A DNA stretch of 64,000 nucleotides from Gammaproteobacteria bacterium (GTDB lineage: Bacteria; Pseudomonadota; Gammaproteobacteria; HyVt-429). The DNA lies in assembly GCA_013152415.1 (NCBI GenBank), contig JAADGI010000029.1, positions 62,001 to 126,000 of the forward strand, read 5' to 3'. Below the pieces are notes generated by a model, which had not been told where the DNA came from, ran no database searches, and saw only the letters and a program-made list of their open reading frames with translations. Shown here piece after piece: positions 41,036 through 51,414 of the stretch. The first letter of the stretch is position 1; every line of letters begins with the position of its first letter. The position numbers were made by a program, and so were the translations under genes.

Positions 41036-42238
41036 TTAACGGGGCGACGGTATCACGTTGTTGGACCGCAAGCTGACTCGCAATACGATATACCCAAAAA
41101 CACCTGAAGCCAGAGAGCCTATGATAATGCCCAAACGTTCATCAAATAACCGGTAAACGCCTGACTCTTCAAAAGCCAGTGAACCTATAAAAAGACTCAT
41201 TGTAAAACCTATGCCACAAAGAACTGCGGTGCCATACAAAGAACCCCAGGATATACCATCCGGTAACTTGGTTAAATTTAACTTAATAGCCACCCAACAG
41301 ATACCAAAAATACCGATTTGCTTGCCGACAAACAGACCGAGCGCAATGCCCAAGGGAACACTGTGAAGTATATGTTCAGCACCCACCCCCGTAAAGTTAA
41401 TACCTGCATTCGCAAACGCAAAGATAGGGAGAACAAAAAACGCTACCGCAAAATGCAAATCATGCTCTAAACTTTTTAATGGAGAATACTGACTGTTTGT
41501 TTTTGATTTTATTGGAATAAACATGGCCAAAATAACACCGGCCAATGTTGCATGTACCCCAGACTTCAACATGGCTACCCACATTATAAGACCAACCAGC
41601 AAATACAGACTTTTTGATTCGGTATTTCGCTTGTTCAATAAAGTGAGAATCAAGACACAACATGAAACAACGATAAGTGCGGTTAGAGAAATCTTTGCTG
41701 TGTAGAAAACAGCAATGATTATAATTGCACCAATGTCGTCAAATATTGCCAATGAGGTAAGAAATATCTTGATAGTGGTCGGCACTCTGGAACCCAGCAA
41801 GGACAACACACCCAGCGCAAAAGCAATATCAGTTGCTGCTGGGATAGCCCAACCTGCTATTGCTGCAGGGTCATCAGCATTAAAATAAAGATAAATTAAC
41901 GCCGGAGCTACCATGCCGCCAATTGCACCCACACCGGGCAAGATAATATTTCGTTTATCCGAAAGCTCGCCTTCAATAAGCTCCCTTTTCAACTCCAGAC
42001 CAACGAGAAAAAAAAACACAGCCATTAATCCGTCGTTAATCCAGAGCAATAATGGCTTCGATAGCCCTAAAGCACCTACCCGAATTTCTACGGGTGTATC
42101 AAGAAACAATGAATAGTACGTTTGCAAAGGTGTGTTTGCGAACACAAGAGCAAGCGCAGTGGCGAACATAAGGATTATGCCGCTCGCAGATTCAAGCTTA
42201 AAAAAACTTGTTATAAATGACTCTTGAGTGTTATTCAT
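41036..42238 (-). CDS. nhaA: Na+/H+ antiporter NhaA
   Basis: 400 residues, about 12 membrane helices. Ion-site aspartates are seen in AATDIAFALGVL (near 135) and IFDDIGAIIII (DD near 165), and the pore lysine is in a late GIGFTMSLFIGSLAF segment. It expels sodium in exchange for protons at high pH. The gene looks more A/T-rich in third positions than its neighbours, suggesting later acquisition; I did not compute this. It is a single gene with flanking gaps and no obvious operon partner. Confidence 0.96.
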   Translation of the reverse strand: MNNTQESFITSFFKLESASGIILMFATALALVFANTPLQTYYSLFLDTPVEIRVGALGLSKPLLLWINDGLMAVFFFLVGLELKRELIEGELSDKRNIILPGVGAIGGMVAPALIYLYFNADDPAAIAGWAIPAATDIAFALGVLSLLGSRVPTTIKIFLTSLAIFDDIGAIIIIAVFYTAKISLTALIVVSCCVLILTLLNKRNTESKSLYLLVGLIMWVAMLKSGVHATLAGVILAMFIPIKSKTNSQYSPLKSLEHDLHFAVAFFVLPIFAFANAGINFTGVGAEHILHSVPLGIALGLFVGKQIGIFGICWVAIKLNLTKLPDGISWGSLYGTAVLCGIGFTMSLFIGSLAFEESGVYRLFDERLGIIIGSLASGVFGYIVLRVSLRSNNVIPSPR

Positions 42239-42356
42239 AACTTAAACCCAATCATTGTATAATCGTTCCCTGCAAATGTGTTGCTGGATCACACTATGGG
42301 TGAAGTCCATTAATATCGCTACTAATGCCATGGGTTGACACAATTGTCAGGGTAAT

Positions 42357-43490
42357 TTACCCCGCCAATCCATCGACAAACTTTTTAAATTTATCCGACC
42401 ATGACCGAGCACGGGGACTGTGCCGTGATCCGCCTTCGGCGACCAGACCTTCGAACTCCTGGAGCAATTCTTTTTGGCGTTTGTTCAGATTCACTGGAGT
42501 CTCAGCACTGAGACGGCAATACAGATCTCCCACATGACCGCTACGCACATTGCGTACACCCTTGGCACGCAGGCGAAACATTTTCTCAGTTTGGGTTTCC
42601 GCTGGAATCTTGAGTTTAGCACGCCCCCCTAAAGTGGGTACTTCCAACTCACCCCCCAATGACAGCGTGACAAAACTCACCGGCATCTCACAATACAAAT
42701 CGTCTTCTTTACGTTTAAAAATAGGGTGGGGGCGTATGTGTACCTGTACATAGAGGTCACCCGGTGAAGAGCCTGGCTCCCCCAATTCACCTTCACCGGC
42801 AAGACGAATCTGGTCACCCGTATCCACACCTGCAGGGACTTTTACCGACAGGGTTTTGGTGTGTTTTACCCGGCCACTACCACGACATCCGGGGCAAGGA
42901 CTACTGATAATGTTGCCACGACCATGGCAGGACGGGCAAGTTTGTTGAATCGAAAAAAACCCTTGTTGCATACGTACCTGGCCTTGCCCCCCACAGGTAC
43001 TACAGGCCGATGGTTTAGATCCCTTTTTTGCCCCCGACCCGCCACAATCATCACAGGTCACTTGGTTGGGAACACGAATACGCACCTCAATACCGGCCAC
43101 TGCTTCTTCCAGGTCCAGATCCAGGTTATAACGCAAATCAGCACCGCGGACCCGTTGCGAACCACCACGACCACCACCAAAGATGTCGCCAAAGATGTCA
43201 CCGAACACATCCCCAAAACCGGCACCGGCCCCAGGATGAACTCCCGCACCCCCCCCCATAGAGGAGTCCACGCCAGCATGACCAAATTGATCATAGGCAG
43301 CACGCTTTTGAGCATCACTCAAAATATCATAGGCCTCTTTGGCCTCTTTGAAGCTGGCCTCGGACTTATCATCACCCGGATTACGATCCGGATGGTGCTT
43401 CATGGCCAAACGGCGATAGGCCTTTTTGATCTCTGCCTCGGAGGCATTATGCTGTACTCCGAGAACTTCATAAAAATCCTTCTTCGACAT
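42357..43490 (-). CDS. dnaJ: Chaperone DnaJ
   Basis: Co-chaperone that stimulates DnaK ATPase; 377 residues. J domain (1-70) with [10 protein letters not shown], a Gly/Phe-rich linker, and four C-x2-C-x-G-x-G zinc repeats ([32 protein letters not shown]) near 145-210, then two substrate-binding barrels. The ATG at 43490 matches the family start [12 protein letters not shown]; the frame is open to 43646 but that part is not DnaJ. Confidence 0.98.
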   Translation of the reverse strand: MSKKDFYEVLGVQHNASEAEIKKAYRRLAMKHHPDRNPGDDKSEASFKEAKEAYDILSDAQKRAAYDQFGHAGVDSSMGGGAGVHPGAGAGFGDVFGDIFGDIFGGGRGGSQRVRGADLRYNLDLDLEEAVAGIEVRIRVPNQVTCDDCGGSGAKKGSKPSACSTCGGQGQVRMQQGFFSIQQTCPSCHGRGNIISSPCPGCRGSGRVKHTKTLSVKVPAGVDTGDQIRLAGEGELGEPGSSPGDLYVQVHIRPHPIFKRKEDDLYCEMPVSFVTLSLGGELEVPTLGGRAKLKIPAETQTEKMFRLRAKGVRNVRSGHVGDLYCRLSAETPVNLNKRQKELLQEFEGLVAEGGSRHSPRARSWSDKFKKFVDGLAG

Positions 43491-43700
43491 ATTTAAACCC
43501 GCTAAATCATCAATAGCTTTATTATCAACTTCTTTTGCCGCACAAGACCCGTCATACCGCTGTCCAGGTGCTTCGCTGGTACCGCAAAATACACACACAT
43601 AAAGGCCGCCAGGCCACCCCCTTCGCTTCGACACCTTGCCGGGCAAATGAGAGCAACTTGACGACCCCTTGTGACACGCCTGCCTAAGGCGTCACCATAC

Positions 43701-45644
43701 CTATTCCTTTTTTTCGTCGACTTCCTCGAACTCGGCATCAACAACGGTTTCCGGGTTGCCAGCGTCGGTATCTGCACCCGCTGTAGCCACCTCTTCAGCC
43801 GCACCACTGGCACTAGCCTGGTCTTTGGTCTGGGCATACATCTGCTCGGCCAACTTGTGGCTGGCCTGGGCCAAGGCCTCTGTTTTGCCCTTAACAGCAT
43901 CCAGATCACCGTCTTTCAACACCTCTTCAAGATCCTTGATAGCCGCCTCGATCGTCTCCTTTTCACCCGCATCCAGCTTATCACCCATCTCTTCAATGGA
44001 CTTGCGAACACTGTGGATCATGGCGTCACCCTGATTGCGGGCCTCCACCAACTCGCGGGTCTTACGATCTTCATCTGCATGGGCCTCGGCATCTTTAACC
44101 ATTTGATCGATTTCATCGTCGGACAGACCCGAACTACCACTGATTTCGATACGATTTTCTTTGCCGGTGGCCTTATCCTTTGCCGACACATGCAAAATAC
44201 CATTGGCATCAATGTCAAAGCTGACCTCGACCTGGGGCACCCCACGGGGGGCCGGTGGAATATCGGTCAGATCAAAGCGGCCCAGTGATTTATTACCGCT
44301 GACCACTTCCCGTTCGCCCTGCAGGACATGTACCGTTACCGCCGTCTGGTTATCATCGGCGGTAGAAAACACCTGGGATGCCTTGGTCGGCACGGTGGTG
44401 TTCTTTTCGATAAGCTTGGTCATCACCCCACCCAGGGTTTCGATCCCCAGGGACAGAGGGGTCACATCAAGCAACAATACGTCTTTAACTTCACCACCGA
44501 GCACACCCCCTTGGATAGCAGCACCCACGGCCACTGCCTCATCTGGGTTGATGTCTTTACGGGGCTCCTTGCCAAAAATATCTTCTACCACTTTTTGGAC
44601 CAAGGGCATGCGCGTCTGGCCGCCGACAATGATCACATCATCGATATCACCGGCAGACAGGCCTGCATCCTTTAGCGCAACCTTGCAGGGCTGCACCGTA
44701 CGCTTAACCAACTCTTCTACCAAAGATTCGAGCTTGGCCCGTGTCAGCTTGATACTGAGGTGTTTGGGGCCACTGGCATCGGCAGTGATATAAGGCAGAT
44801 TAACGTCGGTCTGCTGGCTGGAAGACAATTCAATTTTGGCCTTCTCGGCAGCTTCCTTGAGCCGCTGCAGGGCCAGAGGATCGTTGTGCAGATCCACACC
44901 GTTGTCTTTTTTGAACTCATCGGCCAGGTAATCCATCACCCGGGTATCAAAATCCTCACCGCCCAGGAAGGTGTCACCATTAGTGGACAACACCTCAAAC
45001 TGGTGTTCACCGTCAAGCTCGGCAATCTCGATGATGGAGATATCGAAGGTACCACCGCCCAGGTCATACACTGCCAACTTGCGATCACCCTGTTTCTTGT
45101 CCATACCAAAGGCCAGAGCTGCGGCAGTAGGCTCATTGATAATACGCTTGACGTCGAGCCCGGCAATACGTCCGGCGTCTTTAGTCGCCTGACGCTGGGA
45201 ATCATTAAAATAGGCCGGCACGGTAATGACCGCCTCCTTGACCTCTTCACCGAGATAGTCCTCAGCGGTTTTCTTCATCTTCTGCAACACCCGTGCGGAA
45301 ATCTCCGGTGCAGCAATATGCTTGTCGTTGATGTCAATCCAGGCATCACCGTTTTTGGCCTTAACAATCTTGTAAGGCATCAACTTGATGTCCCGTTGCA
45401 CCACGTCCTCTTCAAAGCGGCGCCCGATTAAACGCTTGGCCGCAAATACGGTGTGGTGTGGATTAGTCACCGCCTGACGTTTGGCGGCCTGACCCACCAG
45501 GACCTCATTGTCCTCGGTAAACGCCACAGTCGACGGCGTGGTGCGGTCGCCCTCACTATTTTCGATAACACGGGGCTTACCCCCCTCCATTACCGCGACG
45601 CAGGAGTTGGTAGTTCCCAAATCTATGCCGATGATCTTAGCCAT
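43701..45644 (-). CDS. dnaK: Chaperone DnaK (Hsp70)
   Basis: 647 residues. The ATPase domain starts [15 protein letters not shown] and has [13 protein letters not shown] and [13 protein letters not shown]; the linker [16 protein letters not shown] is followed by the substrate domain and helical lid, ending [10 protein letters not shown]. The ATG at 45644 follows GAGGAAA; the GTG one codon upstream is unlikely. Expressed with grpE from the sigma-32 promoter upstream of grpE; the 175-nt gap may hold a further promoter. Confidence 0.98.
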   Translation of the reverse strand: MAKIIGIDLGTTNSCVAVMEGGKPRVIENSEGDRTTPSTVAFTEDNEVLVGQAAKRQAVTNPHHTVFAAKRLIGRRFEEDVVQRDIKLMPYKIVKAKNGDAWIDINDKHIAAPEISARVLQKMKKTAEDYLGEEVKEAVITVPAYFNDSQRQATKDAGRIAGLDVKRIINEPTAAALAFGMDKKQGDRKLAVYDLGGGTFDISIIEIAELDGEHQFEVLSTNGDTFLGGEDFDTRVMDYLADEFKKDNGVDLHNDPLALQRLKEAAEKAKIELSSSQQTDVNLPYITADASGPKHLSIKLTRAKLESLVEELVKRTVQPCKVALKDAGLSAGDIDDVIIVGGQTRMPLVQKVVEDIFGKEPRKDINPDEAVAVGAAIQGGVLGGEVKDVLLLDVTPLSLGIETLGGVMTKLIEKNTTVPTKASQVFSTADDNQTAVTVHVLQGEREVVSGNKSLGRFDLTDIPPAPRGVPQVEVSFDIDANGILHVSAKDKATGKENRIEISGSSGLSDDEIDQMVKDAEAHADEDRKTRELVEARNQGDAMIHSVRKSIEEMGDKLDAGEKETIEAAIKDLEEVLKDGDLDAVKGKTEALAQASHKLAEQMYAQTKDQASASGAAEEVATAGADTDAGNPETVVDAEFEEVDEKKE

Positions 45645-45819
45645 CACTATTTCCTCATTAATTTAGTTCAATCGTATTTAATAAATGCTGGTACCCAGCA
45701 CCAACAAGCCAGGGAACTCTGATCGTCAAGGCTCCCTCAAACCTAAATGTCAGCATTCTGAATCTCCGTTTGAAAGGCTGACCCCTTGTGTTAAAAATAT
45801 GGGGCTTTGGCGAACCAAT

Positions 45820-46431
45820 TCAAGCGCTGCCCGCGTCCTCATCTTCCTGGGGTTTTGCATCCGCCTGGGCCTTGGCCACAAACACCATGGCAGGTCGCAG
45901 CAGGCGTTCGTTAAGCGAATAGCCCTTTTGCACGACGCTGAGCACATGGTTAGGTGCCACCTCGTCAGATTCCTGCATACTCATGGCCTGATGACATTCG
46001 GGATCAAATTTATCCCCGGCCTGGGGATTGATCTCCTGCAGAGAAAACTTCTCAAAAATCGTACCCAAAAGCTTGAGGGTAAGGTCCACCCCCTCAAACA
46101 TTTTTTCCACTGCGACATTGTTGTCGTGCGCCAGGTCCACCGCCTTGGCCAGTTCCAGACTGTCTTTGACCGCGAGCACCTCGACGGCGAAACGCTCAAT
46201 GGCATACTTATGGGCATTGGCCACATCAATCTCGGCACGACGGCGGGCATTCTCGATTTCGGCCTTGGCACGGATAAACCGATCCTCGGCTTCACTGAGT
46301 TGGCCCTGTAGCGTCTCTATGTCCGCGACGTCTTGTACCGCAGTTTCGACACCTTTCCCAGAGGCTTCGTCGGTATCCGAGGGGCTGACCTGGTCAGTGT
46401 TTTCGTCCACCTGCTTGTGTTCCTTATTCAT
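45820..46431 (-). CDS. grpE: Nucleotide exchange factor GrpE
   Basis: 203 residues. An acidic disordered N-terminus leads to a long coiled coil (about 40-95, with RRAEIDVANAHKYAIERFA), then the beta domain with VDLTLKLLGTIFEKF and FDPECHQAMSMQESDE, ending QKGYSLNERLLRPAMVFVAK. It releases ADP from DnaK. It is the first gene of the grpE-dnaK-dnaJ unit behind a sigma-32 promoter. Confidence 0.97.
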   Translation of the reverse strand: MNKEHKQVDENTDQVSPSDTDEASGKGVETAVQDVADIETLQGQLSEAEDRFIRAKAEIENARRRAEIDVANAHKYAIERFAVEVLAVKDSLELAKAVDLAHDNNVAVEKMFEGVDLTLKLLGTIFEKFSLQEINPQAGDKFDPECHQAMSMQESDEVAPNHVLSVVQKGYSLNERLLRPAMVFVAKAQADAKPQEDEDAGSA

Positions 46432-46526
46432 AACTCACACTCATTTACAAAAAATCCTGCTTATTCAAAAGGTTCTGCGATCTTCGGCAAGACACACCAA
46501 AAGACCGGTTATCACACAGCAAGCTT

Positions 46527-46554
46527 AAGTGGGGCCAAACGACCCAGTTTCAAG
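46527..46554 (-). promoter_or_regulatory. Sigma-32 (RpoH) heat-shock promoter of grpE
   Basis: On the minus strand, CTTGAAA (46554-46548), a 13-nt spacer, then CCCCACTT (46534-46527). The consensus is CTTGAAA-N11-16-CCCCATNT, so the -35 element is perfect and the -10 element nearly so. It lies about 95 nt upstream of the grpE ATG. Confidence 0.85.
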
Positions 46555-46569
46555 GGGTTTTTAGGGTAA

Positions 46570-47595
46570 TTATGCGCGCAGGGCAGCACCCAGCAAGTGG
46601 GCAGTGATGTCTACCACCGGAATAACCTGTTCATAAGGCATGCGAGTAGGGCCGACGACCCCCAGGGTCCCCACCACTTCCCCATCAATCTCATAGGGTG
46701 CAGTCACCACGGTACAGCCGCTGAGGGCATCATATCCCGACTCCTGACCGATAAAAATCTGCACACCATCGGCCTTCATGCTGGTATCCAGCAGGTGCAA
46801 CAAATCTTGCTTGGCCCGAAAGGCCTCAAACAGGTTGCGCAGGGTGGCAATATCGCTCAATTCAGGTACCGTGAACAGGTTCGACTCCCCCCGCACCAGC
46901 AGGTCATCTGGATTGCTCGCCTCGACAAGCATGTCACCGGCCATGGCCACTGCCATTTGCATAAGACGGTGCATCTCGTCACTGTCCGCCTTCAACTCCA
47001 GCAGCAAGGCCTGCTTGACCTTCTGCATGGACATGCCCGCAAACTGCGCATTGAAGTAATTAGCCGCCGCCACCAACTCGCTGGGGCCAATCTTTCGGTC
47101 AGAGGCAATGACCCGATTTTGCACTTGGCCATCATTGGTCACCAAGATCGTCAATATCCTCCCCTCCCCCAAGGCCACAAACTCCAACTGTTTGAGGGTG
47201 ACTTGTTGGCGACGGGGCAACATGACAATACCGGCGAACTGGGTCAACTCGCAGAGCAAATCCGAGGCCGAGGCCAGTAATTTCTGGGGATCGCCCTTAA
47301 CCGGCAACTTGTCCCCCATCTCCTGAAGGGCACTTGCGTTCAATGACCGTATCTTAATCAAACTATCCACAAATACCCGATAACCCAGGGCAGTGGGCAC
47401 ACGGCCAGCAGAGGTATGAGGAGAAGTAATCAAACCCATGTCTTCCAGGTCGGCCATGACATTGCGCACCGACGCCGGACTCAACTCCAGGTGAGCCTCT
47501 TTGGCCAGGGTGCGTGAACCGACCGGCTGGCCGTCGTCGATGTAACGTTTGATGAGCGCCTTCAGAAGAACTTCGGCGCGGCTGGTCAGTGCCAT
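46570..47595 (-). CDS. hrcA: Heat-inducible transcription repressor HrcA
   Basis: 341 residues. A winged helix-turn-helix (1-75: GSRTLAKEAHLELSPASVRNVMADLEDMGLI) precedes a GAF-like dimer domain. HrcA classically binds CIRCE elements, but I find no TTAGCACTC-N9-GAGTGCTAA near hrcA, grpE or dnaK. Its targets must be elsewhere, or the site is degenerate. It lies directly upstream of the grpE promoter and divergent from nadK. Confidence 0.96.
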   Translation of the reverse strand: MALTSRAEVLLKALIKRYIDDGQPVGSRTLAKEAHLELSPASVRNVMADLEDMGLITSPHTSAGRVPTALGYRVFVDSLIKIRSLNASALQEMGDKLPVKGDPQKLLASASDLLCELTQFAGIVMLPRRQQVTLKQLEFVALGEGRILTILVTNDGQVQNRVIASDRKIGPSELVAAANYFNAQFAGMSMQKVKQALLLELKADSDEMHRLMQMAVAMAGDMLVEASNPDDLLVRGESNLFTVPELSDIATLRNLFEAFRAKQDLLHLLDTSMKADGVQIFIGQESGYDALSGCTVVTAPYEIDGEVVGTLGVVGPTRMPYEQVIPVVDITAHLLGAALRA

Positions 47596-47648
47596 GTTAT
47601 ACCTGTGAATGTTAAATTGACGCCCTCAGGATGGAGGACTACCCCCCC

Positions 47649-47677
47649 AAGCTAGCAACGCACCCAAATTGTGTCAA
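47649..47677 (-). promoter_or_regulatory. Possible promoter of hrcA
   Basis: On the minus strand a perfect TTGACA (47677-47672) is followed after 17 nt by TAGCTT (47654-47649), a poor -10 box. The start point would fall about 47 nt before the hrcA ATG. Confidence 0.4.
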
Positions 47678-47749
47678 GAATTCCACTTGGGACCATTGTC
47701 CTGGGTTCATGACGAATGGTAGGTTACGCCTTTCTGTAAGGGAGTTTAA

Positions 47750-48628
47750 ATGTCACAGCGTTTTCAGACCATCGGCCTGTTCGGAAAGTACAAGGATCAG
47801 AGCATTGGCGGTATTATCAATACCCTCACCGAGTTTCTACGTGACCGGGGTCACCATGTGCTGTTGGTGGAAAGCACCGCTGCCCATATCAACAATCCCC
47901 TGGCCGAGACCCGCTCACTGGAAGACATAGGGGCAGAAATCGATCTTGCCATTGTCGTTGGTGGGGACGGTACCATGCTCAATGTGGCCCGCGTCCTGGT
48001 CAGCCACAGGGTACCCCTGCTGGGAGTCAATTTAGGCCGACTCGGTTTCCTTACTGACATCCCCGCCAATGAAATGACCGTAGCTCTGACCACCATACTC
48101 AACGGTGATTTTGAGATTGAAGAGCGCGACCTGCTCGATACCGAGATCATGCGTGGCGGCAAAATTATCTACAGCTCCAATGCCTTTAACGACACCATCA
48201 TCAGTAAAGCTGAATTATCACGCTTGATCGAATTTGAGATCTATCTCGACGGTGAGTTTATCAACAGCATGCGTGCCGATGGTGTCATTGTGGCCACCCC
48301 CACCGGATCCACTGCCTATGCCCTCTCCGCAGGTGGCCCCATCCTGAACCCGACCCTGTCGGCCATGGTCATCGTGCCGATTTGCCCCCATACCCTAAGC
48401 GATCGCCCCATCGTCGTCGGCAGTGACAGCGTGATTGAGGTGCTCATGACCAGCAATGGTCATCAGGCCGCACAAGTGACACTCGACGGACAATCCAATA
48501 GGGTCCTGAATGACAATGATCGAATCTATATCCGCCGTTCGGACACCCCCATACAACTGATACACCAGAGCAGTCGCAACCACTACGATGTCCTGCGGGC
48601 CAAACTGCACTGGGGTGCGAAACTTTAG
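47750..48628 (+). CDS. nadK: NAD kinase
   Basis: Phosphorylates NAD to NADP; 292 residues. VVGGDGTMLNVAR (near 68), NLGRLGFLTDI, NDTIISK and the glycine-rich TPTGSTAYALSAGGPI are the NAD-kinase motifs. GGGAG lies 6 nt before the ATG. It is followed by recN at 11 nt, as in many gammaproteobacteria. Confidence 0.98.
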   Translation: MSQRFQTIGLFGKYKDQSIGGIINTLTEFLRDRGHHVLLVESTAAHINNPLAETRSLEDIGAEIDLAIVVGGDGTMLNVARVLVSHRVPLLGVNLGRLGFLTDIPANEMTVALTTILNGDFEIEERDLLDTEIMRGGKIIYSSNAFNDTIISKAELSRLIEFEIYLDGEFINSMRADGVIVATPTGSTAYALSAGGPILNPTLSAMVIVPICPHTLSDRPIVVGSDSVIEVLMTSNGHQAAQVTLDGQSNRVLNDNDRIYIRRSDTPIQLIHQSSRNHYDVLRAKLHWGAKL

Positions 48629-48639
48629 AAATACTCATC

Positions 48640-50310
48640 ATGTTGAGCTCAATGTACATCAGAGACTTTGCCATCGTGCACAAACTGGCGTTGTCTCTGA
48701 ACAAGGGCCTGACCGTACTCACCGGTGAGACCGGTGCCGGTAAGTCCATCATGATCGATGCCCTGGCGCTGCTGCTCGGCGAACGGGTGGACGGTGACGT
48801 CATCCGTTACGGCTGTGACCAGGCCGAAATATCGGCATCCTTTGACCTCGACCCCCACCAGGACCCCGGCCAATGGCTGATCAAACAAGATCTGTTTGAT
48901 GATCAGGAGTGTGTACTGCGTCGTCTGATCTACCGTGACAAACCGACCAAGGGCTTTATCAATGGCCGCCCGGTACCCATGCAGATGCTGCGTGAGCTGG
49001 GTGAAAGCCTGGTGGACATTCACGGACAACACGAACACCAATCGCTTTTAAAACGAGATATTCAACGCCGCACCCTGGATGACTATGCCGGTCACACCGA
49101 AGAGGTACAAGAGTTGGCAGCCACTTATGGCAAGCTGTCATCACTGAAATCCAGGCTGGAGGCCTTGCAACGACAGTCTGCCGACCGTGAGGCCCGGATC
49201 GAATTATTGCGTTACCAGGTAGATGAACTGGATGCCCTGCAGTTGGAAGAAGGCGAACTGCCCAAGCTGGAGGAGGAGCATGACCGCTTGGCCCATGCCA
49301 GCGAATTGCTCGACGGCGTTCAAGGTATTGCCCAAACCCTAAGTGACAATGATGATGCCAATATTGCCCGGTTGCTCAGCCAATCCATGGTCACCCTGGA
49401 ACCGCTTACCGACTATGACCCGGCCCTGGCAGAAGTCTCTGTATTGATCAACGAAGCCCATATCCGTGTTGACGAGGCCGTGGCCCAACTGCATCAATAT
49501 CTCGATCGTCTGGAGCTGGACCCACAACGCCTGCAATGGCTCAATGACCGCCTGGCACTGATGCACGACCTGGCGCGCAAACACCAGGTCAAACCGGGTG
49601 AATTGGGTACGGTACTAAACAGCCAGCGGGTGGAACTCGCCGATATCGAAGATGCCGAAACCAGCCTGTCCAAATTGGAGCAAGACATTGGCGAGCTTAG
49701 TCGTATCTACTTCGACCTCGCCGCCACAATCCGGGAAAAACGCCGACAGGCGGCGGCAAGCTTATCCACCAAGGTGACGAACAGCATGCAGGAGCTGGGT
49801 ATGCCCGGCGGCCACTTTGAGGTCAGCATCACCGAACTGGAAAACGGACAAGGCACGGCCTACGGTACCGAACGCATCGAATTTATGGTCAGCGCCAACC
49901 CTGGTCAGCCGGCCAAGTCCCTGGCCAAGGTCGCCTCTGGGGGTGAATTATCACGTATCAGCCTGGCCCTACAGGTGGTCACCGCCCGTATAGGCCGCAT
50001 ACCGACCTTGATATTTGATGAAGTAGACGTAGGGATCGGTGGCCGGGTAGCGGAGATCGTCGGCCAGCAATTACGTGACCTGGGAGATCTTCGCCAGGTT
50101 TTATGCATCACCCATCTCGCCCAAGTGGCCGCCCAGGGCCATACCCATTTACAGGTCAACAAGCAATCTGAGCCACAAGTGAATGTCACCATCGAAACCC
50201 TCAATCCACGCGAACGCATAGATGAAATCGCACGCATGATCGGTGGCGTCACCATTAGCGACCAGACCCTGGCCCATGCCGAGGACATGCTGACGCGAGC
50301 GGCTGTTTAA
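48640..50310 (+). CDS. recN: DNA repair protein RecN
   Basis: SMC-like ATPase in double-strand-break repair; 556 residues. Walker A TGETGAGKSIMID near 29-40, a coiled-coil arm (about 155-370), the ABC signature KVASGGELSRISLAL near 430, and Walker B LIFDEVDVGIGG near 457. In E. coli it is SOS-induced; no CTGT-N8-ACAG LexA box lies in the short gap before it, so here it may be transcribed with nadK. Confidence 0.97.
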   Translation: MLSSMYIRDFAIVHKLALSLNKGLTVLTGETGAGKSIMIDALALLLGERVDGDVIRYGCDQAEISASFDLDPHQDPGQWLIKQDLFDDQECVLRRLIYRDKPTKGFINGRPVPMQMLRELGESLVDIHGQHEHQSLLKRDIQRRTLDDYAGHTEEVQELAATYGKLSSLKSRLEALQRQSADREARIELLRYQVDELDALQLEEGELPKLEEEHDRLAHASELLDGVQGIAQTLSDNDDANIARLLSQSMVTLEPLTDYDPALAEVSVLINEAHIRVDEAVAQLHQYLDRLELDPQRLQWLNDRLALMHDLARKHQVKPGELGTVLNSQRVELADIEDAETSLSKLEQDIGELSRIYFDLAATIREKRRQAAASLSTKVTNSMQELGMPGGHFEVSITELENGQGTAYGTERIEFMVSANPGQPAKSLAKVASGGELSRISLALQVVTARIGRIPTLIFDEVDVGIGGRVAEIVGQQLRDLGDLRQVLCITHLAQVAAQGHTHLQVNKQSEPQVNVTIETLNPRERIDEIARMIGGVTISDQTLAHAEDMLTRAAV

Positions 50311-50330
50311 AAGACCTTAATCCCTTGTTC

Positions 50331-50765
50331 TCACTTGGAACACTTGCCCTTGGTCTTCATGCCCTCACACATGCCATACATATAGAGGGAGTGGTCGTTA
50401 ATCACAAAGCCCTCTGATGCCGCCACCTGGTGCTGGCGGTCCTCAATGGTCTTATCATAGAACTCAAATACCCGGCCACACTCCACACACACCATATGGT
50501 CATGGTGCCCGCCCTGGTTAAGCTCAAAGATTGCCCGGCCACCCTCAAAATTGTGCCGTATCACGATTCCGGCGGCCTCAAACTGGGTCAACACCCGATA
50601 GACTGTGGCCAAACCAATCTCTTCCTCGGCCCCAAGTAATTGCTTATAGACTTCTTCGGCGGTGAGGTGACGCTGGCCACTGGTCTCCAGAATGCTCAGA
50701 ATCATAAGCCGTGGGTGGGTGGTTTTAAGCCCCGCCTTTTTAAGATTTACGTTCGAATCAGCCAT
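50331..50765 (-). CDS. fur: Ferric uptake regulator Fur
   Basis: 144 residues. A winged helix (1-80, KKAGLKTTHPRLMILSILE and LATVYRVLTQFEAAGI) and a metal-binding domain with H-H-D-H-M-V-C-V-E-C and a terminal C-x6-C-like pair (CEGMKTKGKC). The residues for the structural zinc and the regulatory metal are present. It represses iron-uptake genes when loaded with Fe(II). The fur/bamE divergent pair is conserved. Confidence 0.97.
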   Translation of the reverse strand: MADSNVNLKKAGLKTTHPRLMILSILETSGQRHLTAEEVYKQLLGAEEEIGLATVYRVLTQFEAAGIVIRHNFEGGRAIFELNQGGHHDHMVCVECGRVFEFYDKTIEDRQHQVAASEGFVINDHSLYMYGMCEGMKTKGKCSK

Positions 50766-50898
50766 ATCCAGCTATGTTTTGGACCTGCCGCACCCCAATG
50801 CTCCGGCCCCATAGCCGATCAAGCCCTGGCGGGTGTACGAAACAGGCCCGGTGGTTTATCATCCTCGCAGTTTAAACCACTAGCCCGTATACGCCCAA

Positions 50899-51372
50899 AT
50901 GCAAAAAGCCTTATTCGTTCTAGCATTAGCCACCACCACTCTACTCAGCGGTTGCTACTATAAGATGGACATCCAGCAGGGGAATATTCTCACCCCGGAG
51001 ATGATCGAACAGCTCAAGCTGGGCATGACCAAACGGCAAATACGCTACCTGCTTGGTACACCGCTGGTGCGAGACCCCTTCCACCAACAGCGTTGGGATT
51101 ATGTCTACTCACTACGCAAAGGTGGCAAAAAGATCGTCAAAAAAAGCACCTTGTCTCTGCATTTCAGTGAGGATAGCCTGAGTCGCATTGACCACCACGG
51201 AAACAAACCCACCCAAGCCAGAGCCTCAAAAGAAACCGATACAAAGACCACTACCTTGACGGCAGAAGACACTATTGTGGTCAAGGGCAACGCCAAAGAA
51301 GTGGAGGCCGCCACCGGAAGAAAGGAAAAGGGAATCTTTGGCCGCACCTGGGATAAGATCAATCCGTTCTAG
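50899..51372 (+). CDS. bamE: Outer-membrane assembly lipoprotein BamE
   Basis: 157 residues. A lipoprotein signal with lipobox LLSG-C19 is followed by the SmpA/OmlA fold: G-N-I-L-T-P-E-M-I-E-Q-L-K-L-G-M-T and QIRYLLGTPLVRDPF then RWDYVYSLRKGGK. The C-terminal 55 residues are a charged, probably disordered extension beyond the E. coli length. It is part of the BAM complex that folds outer-membrane proteins. Confidence 0.96.
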   Translation: MQKALFVLALATTTLLSGCYYKMDIQQGNILTPEMIEQLKLGMTKRQIRYLLGTPLVRDPFHQQRWDYVYSLRKGGKKIVKKSTLSLHFSEDSLSRIDHHGNKPTQARASKETDTKTTTLTAEDTIVVKGNAKEVEAATGRKEKGIFGRTWDKINPF

Positions 51373-51414
51373 ATATGGATAAGCAGCCCAGGGTACCACA
51401 GGAAGATACGGGCG

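Noticed and set aside
44760-45431. Long open frame antisense to dnaK
   Set aside because: dnaK antisense frames are a well-known artefact; no independent start signal.
47596-47749. CIRCE element for HrcA
   Set aside because: No TTAGCACTC-N9-GAGTGCTAA or close variant in the hrcA-nadK gap or before grpE and dnaK.
48629-48639. LexA box controlling recN
   Set aside because: The gap to nadK is only 11 nt and no CTGT-N8-ACAG is present nearby.
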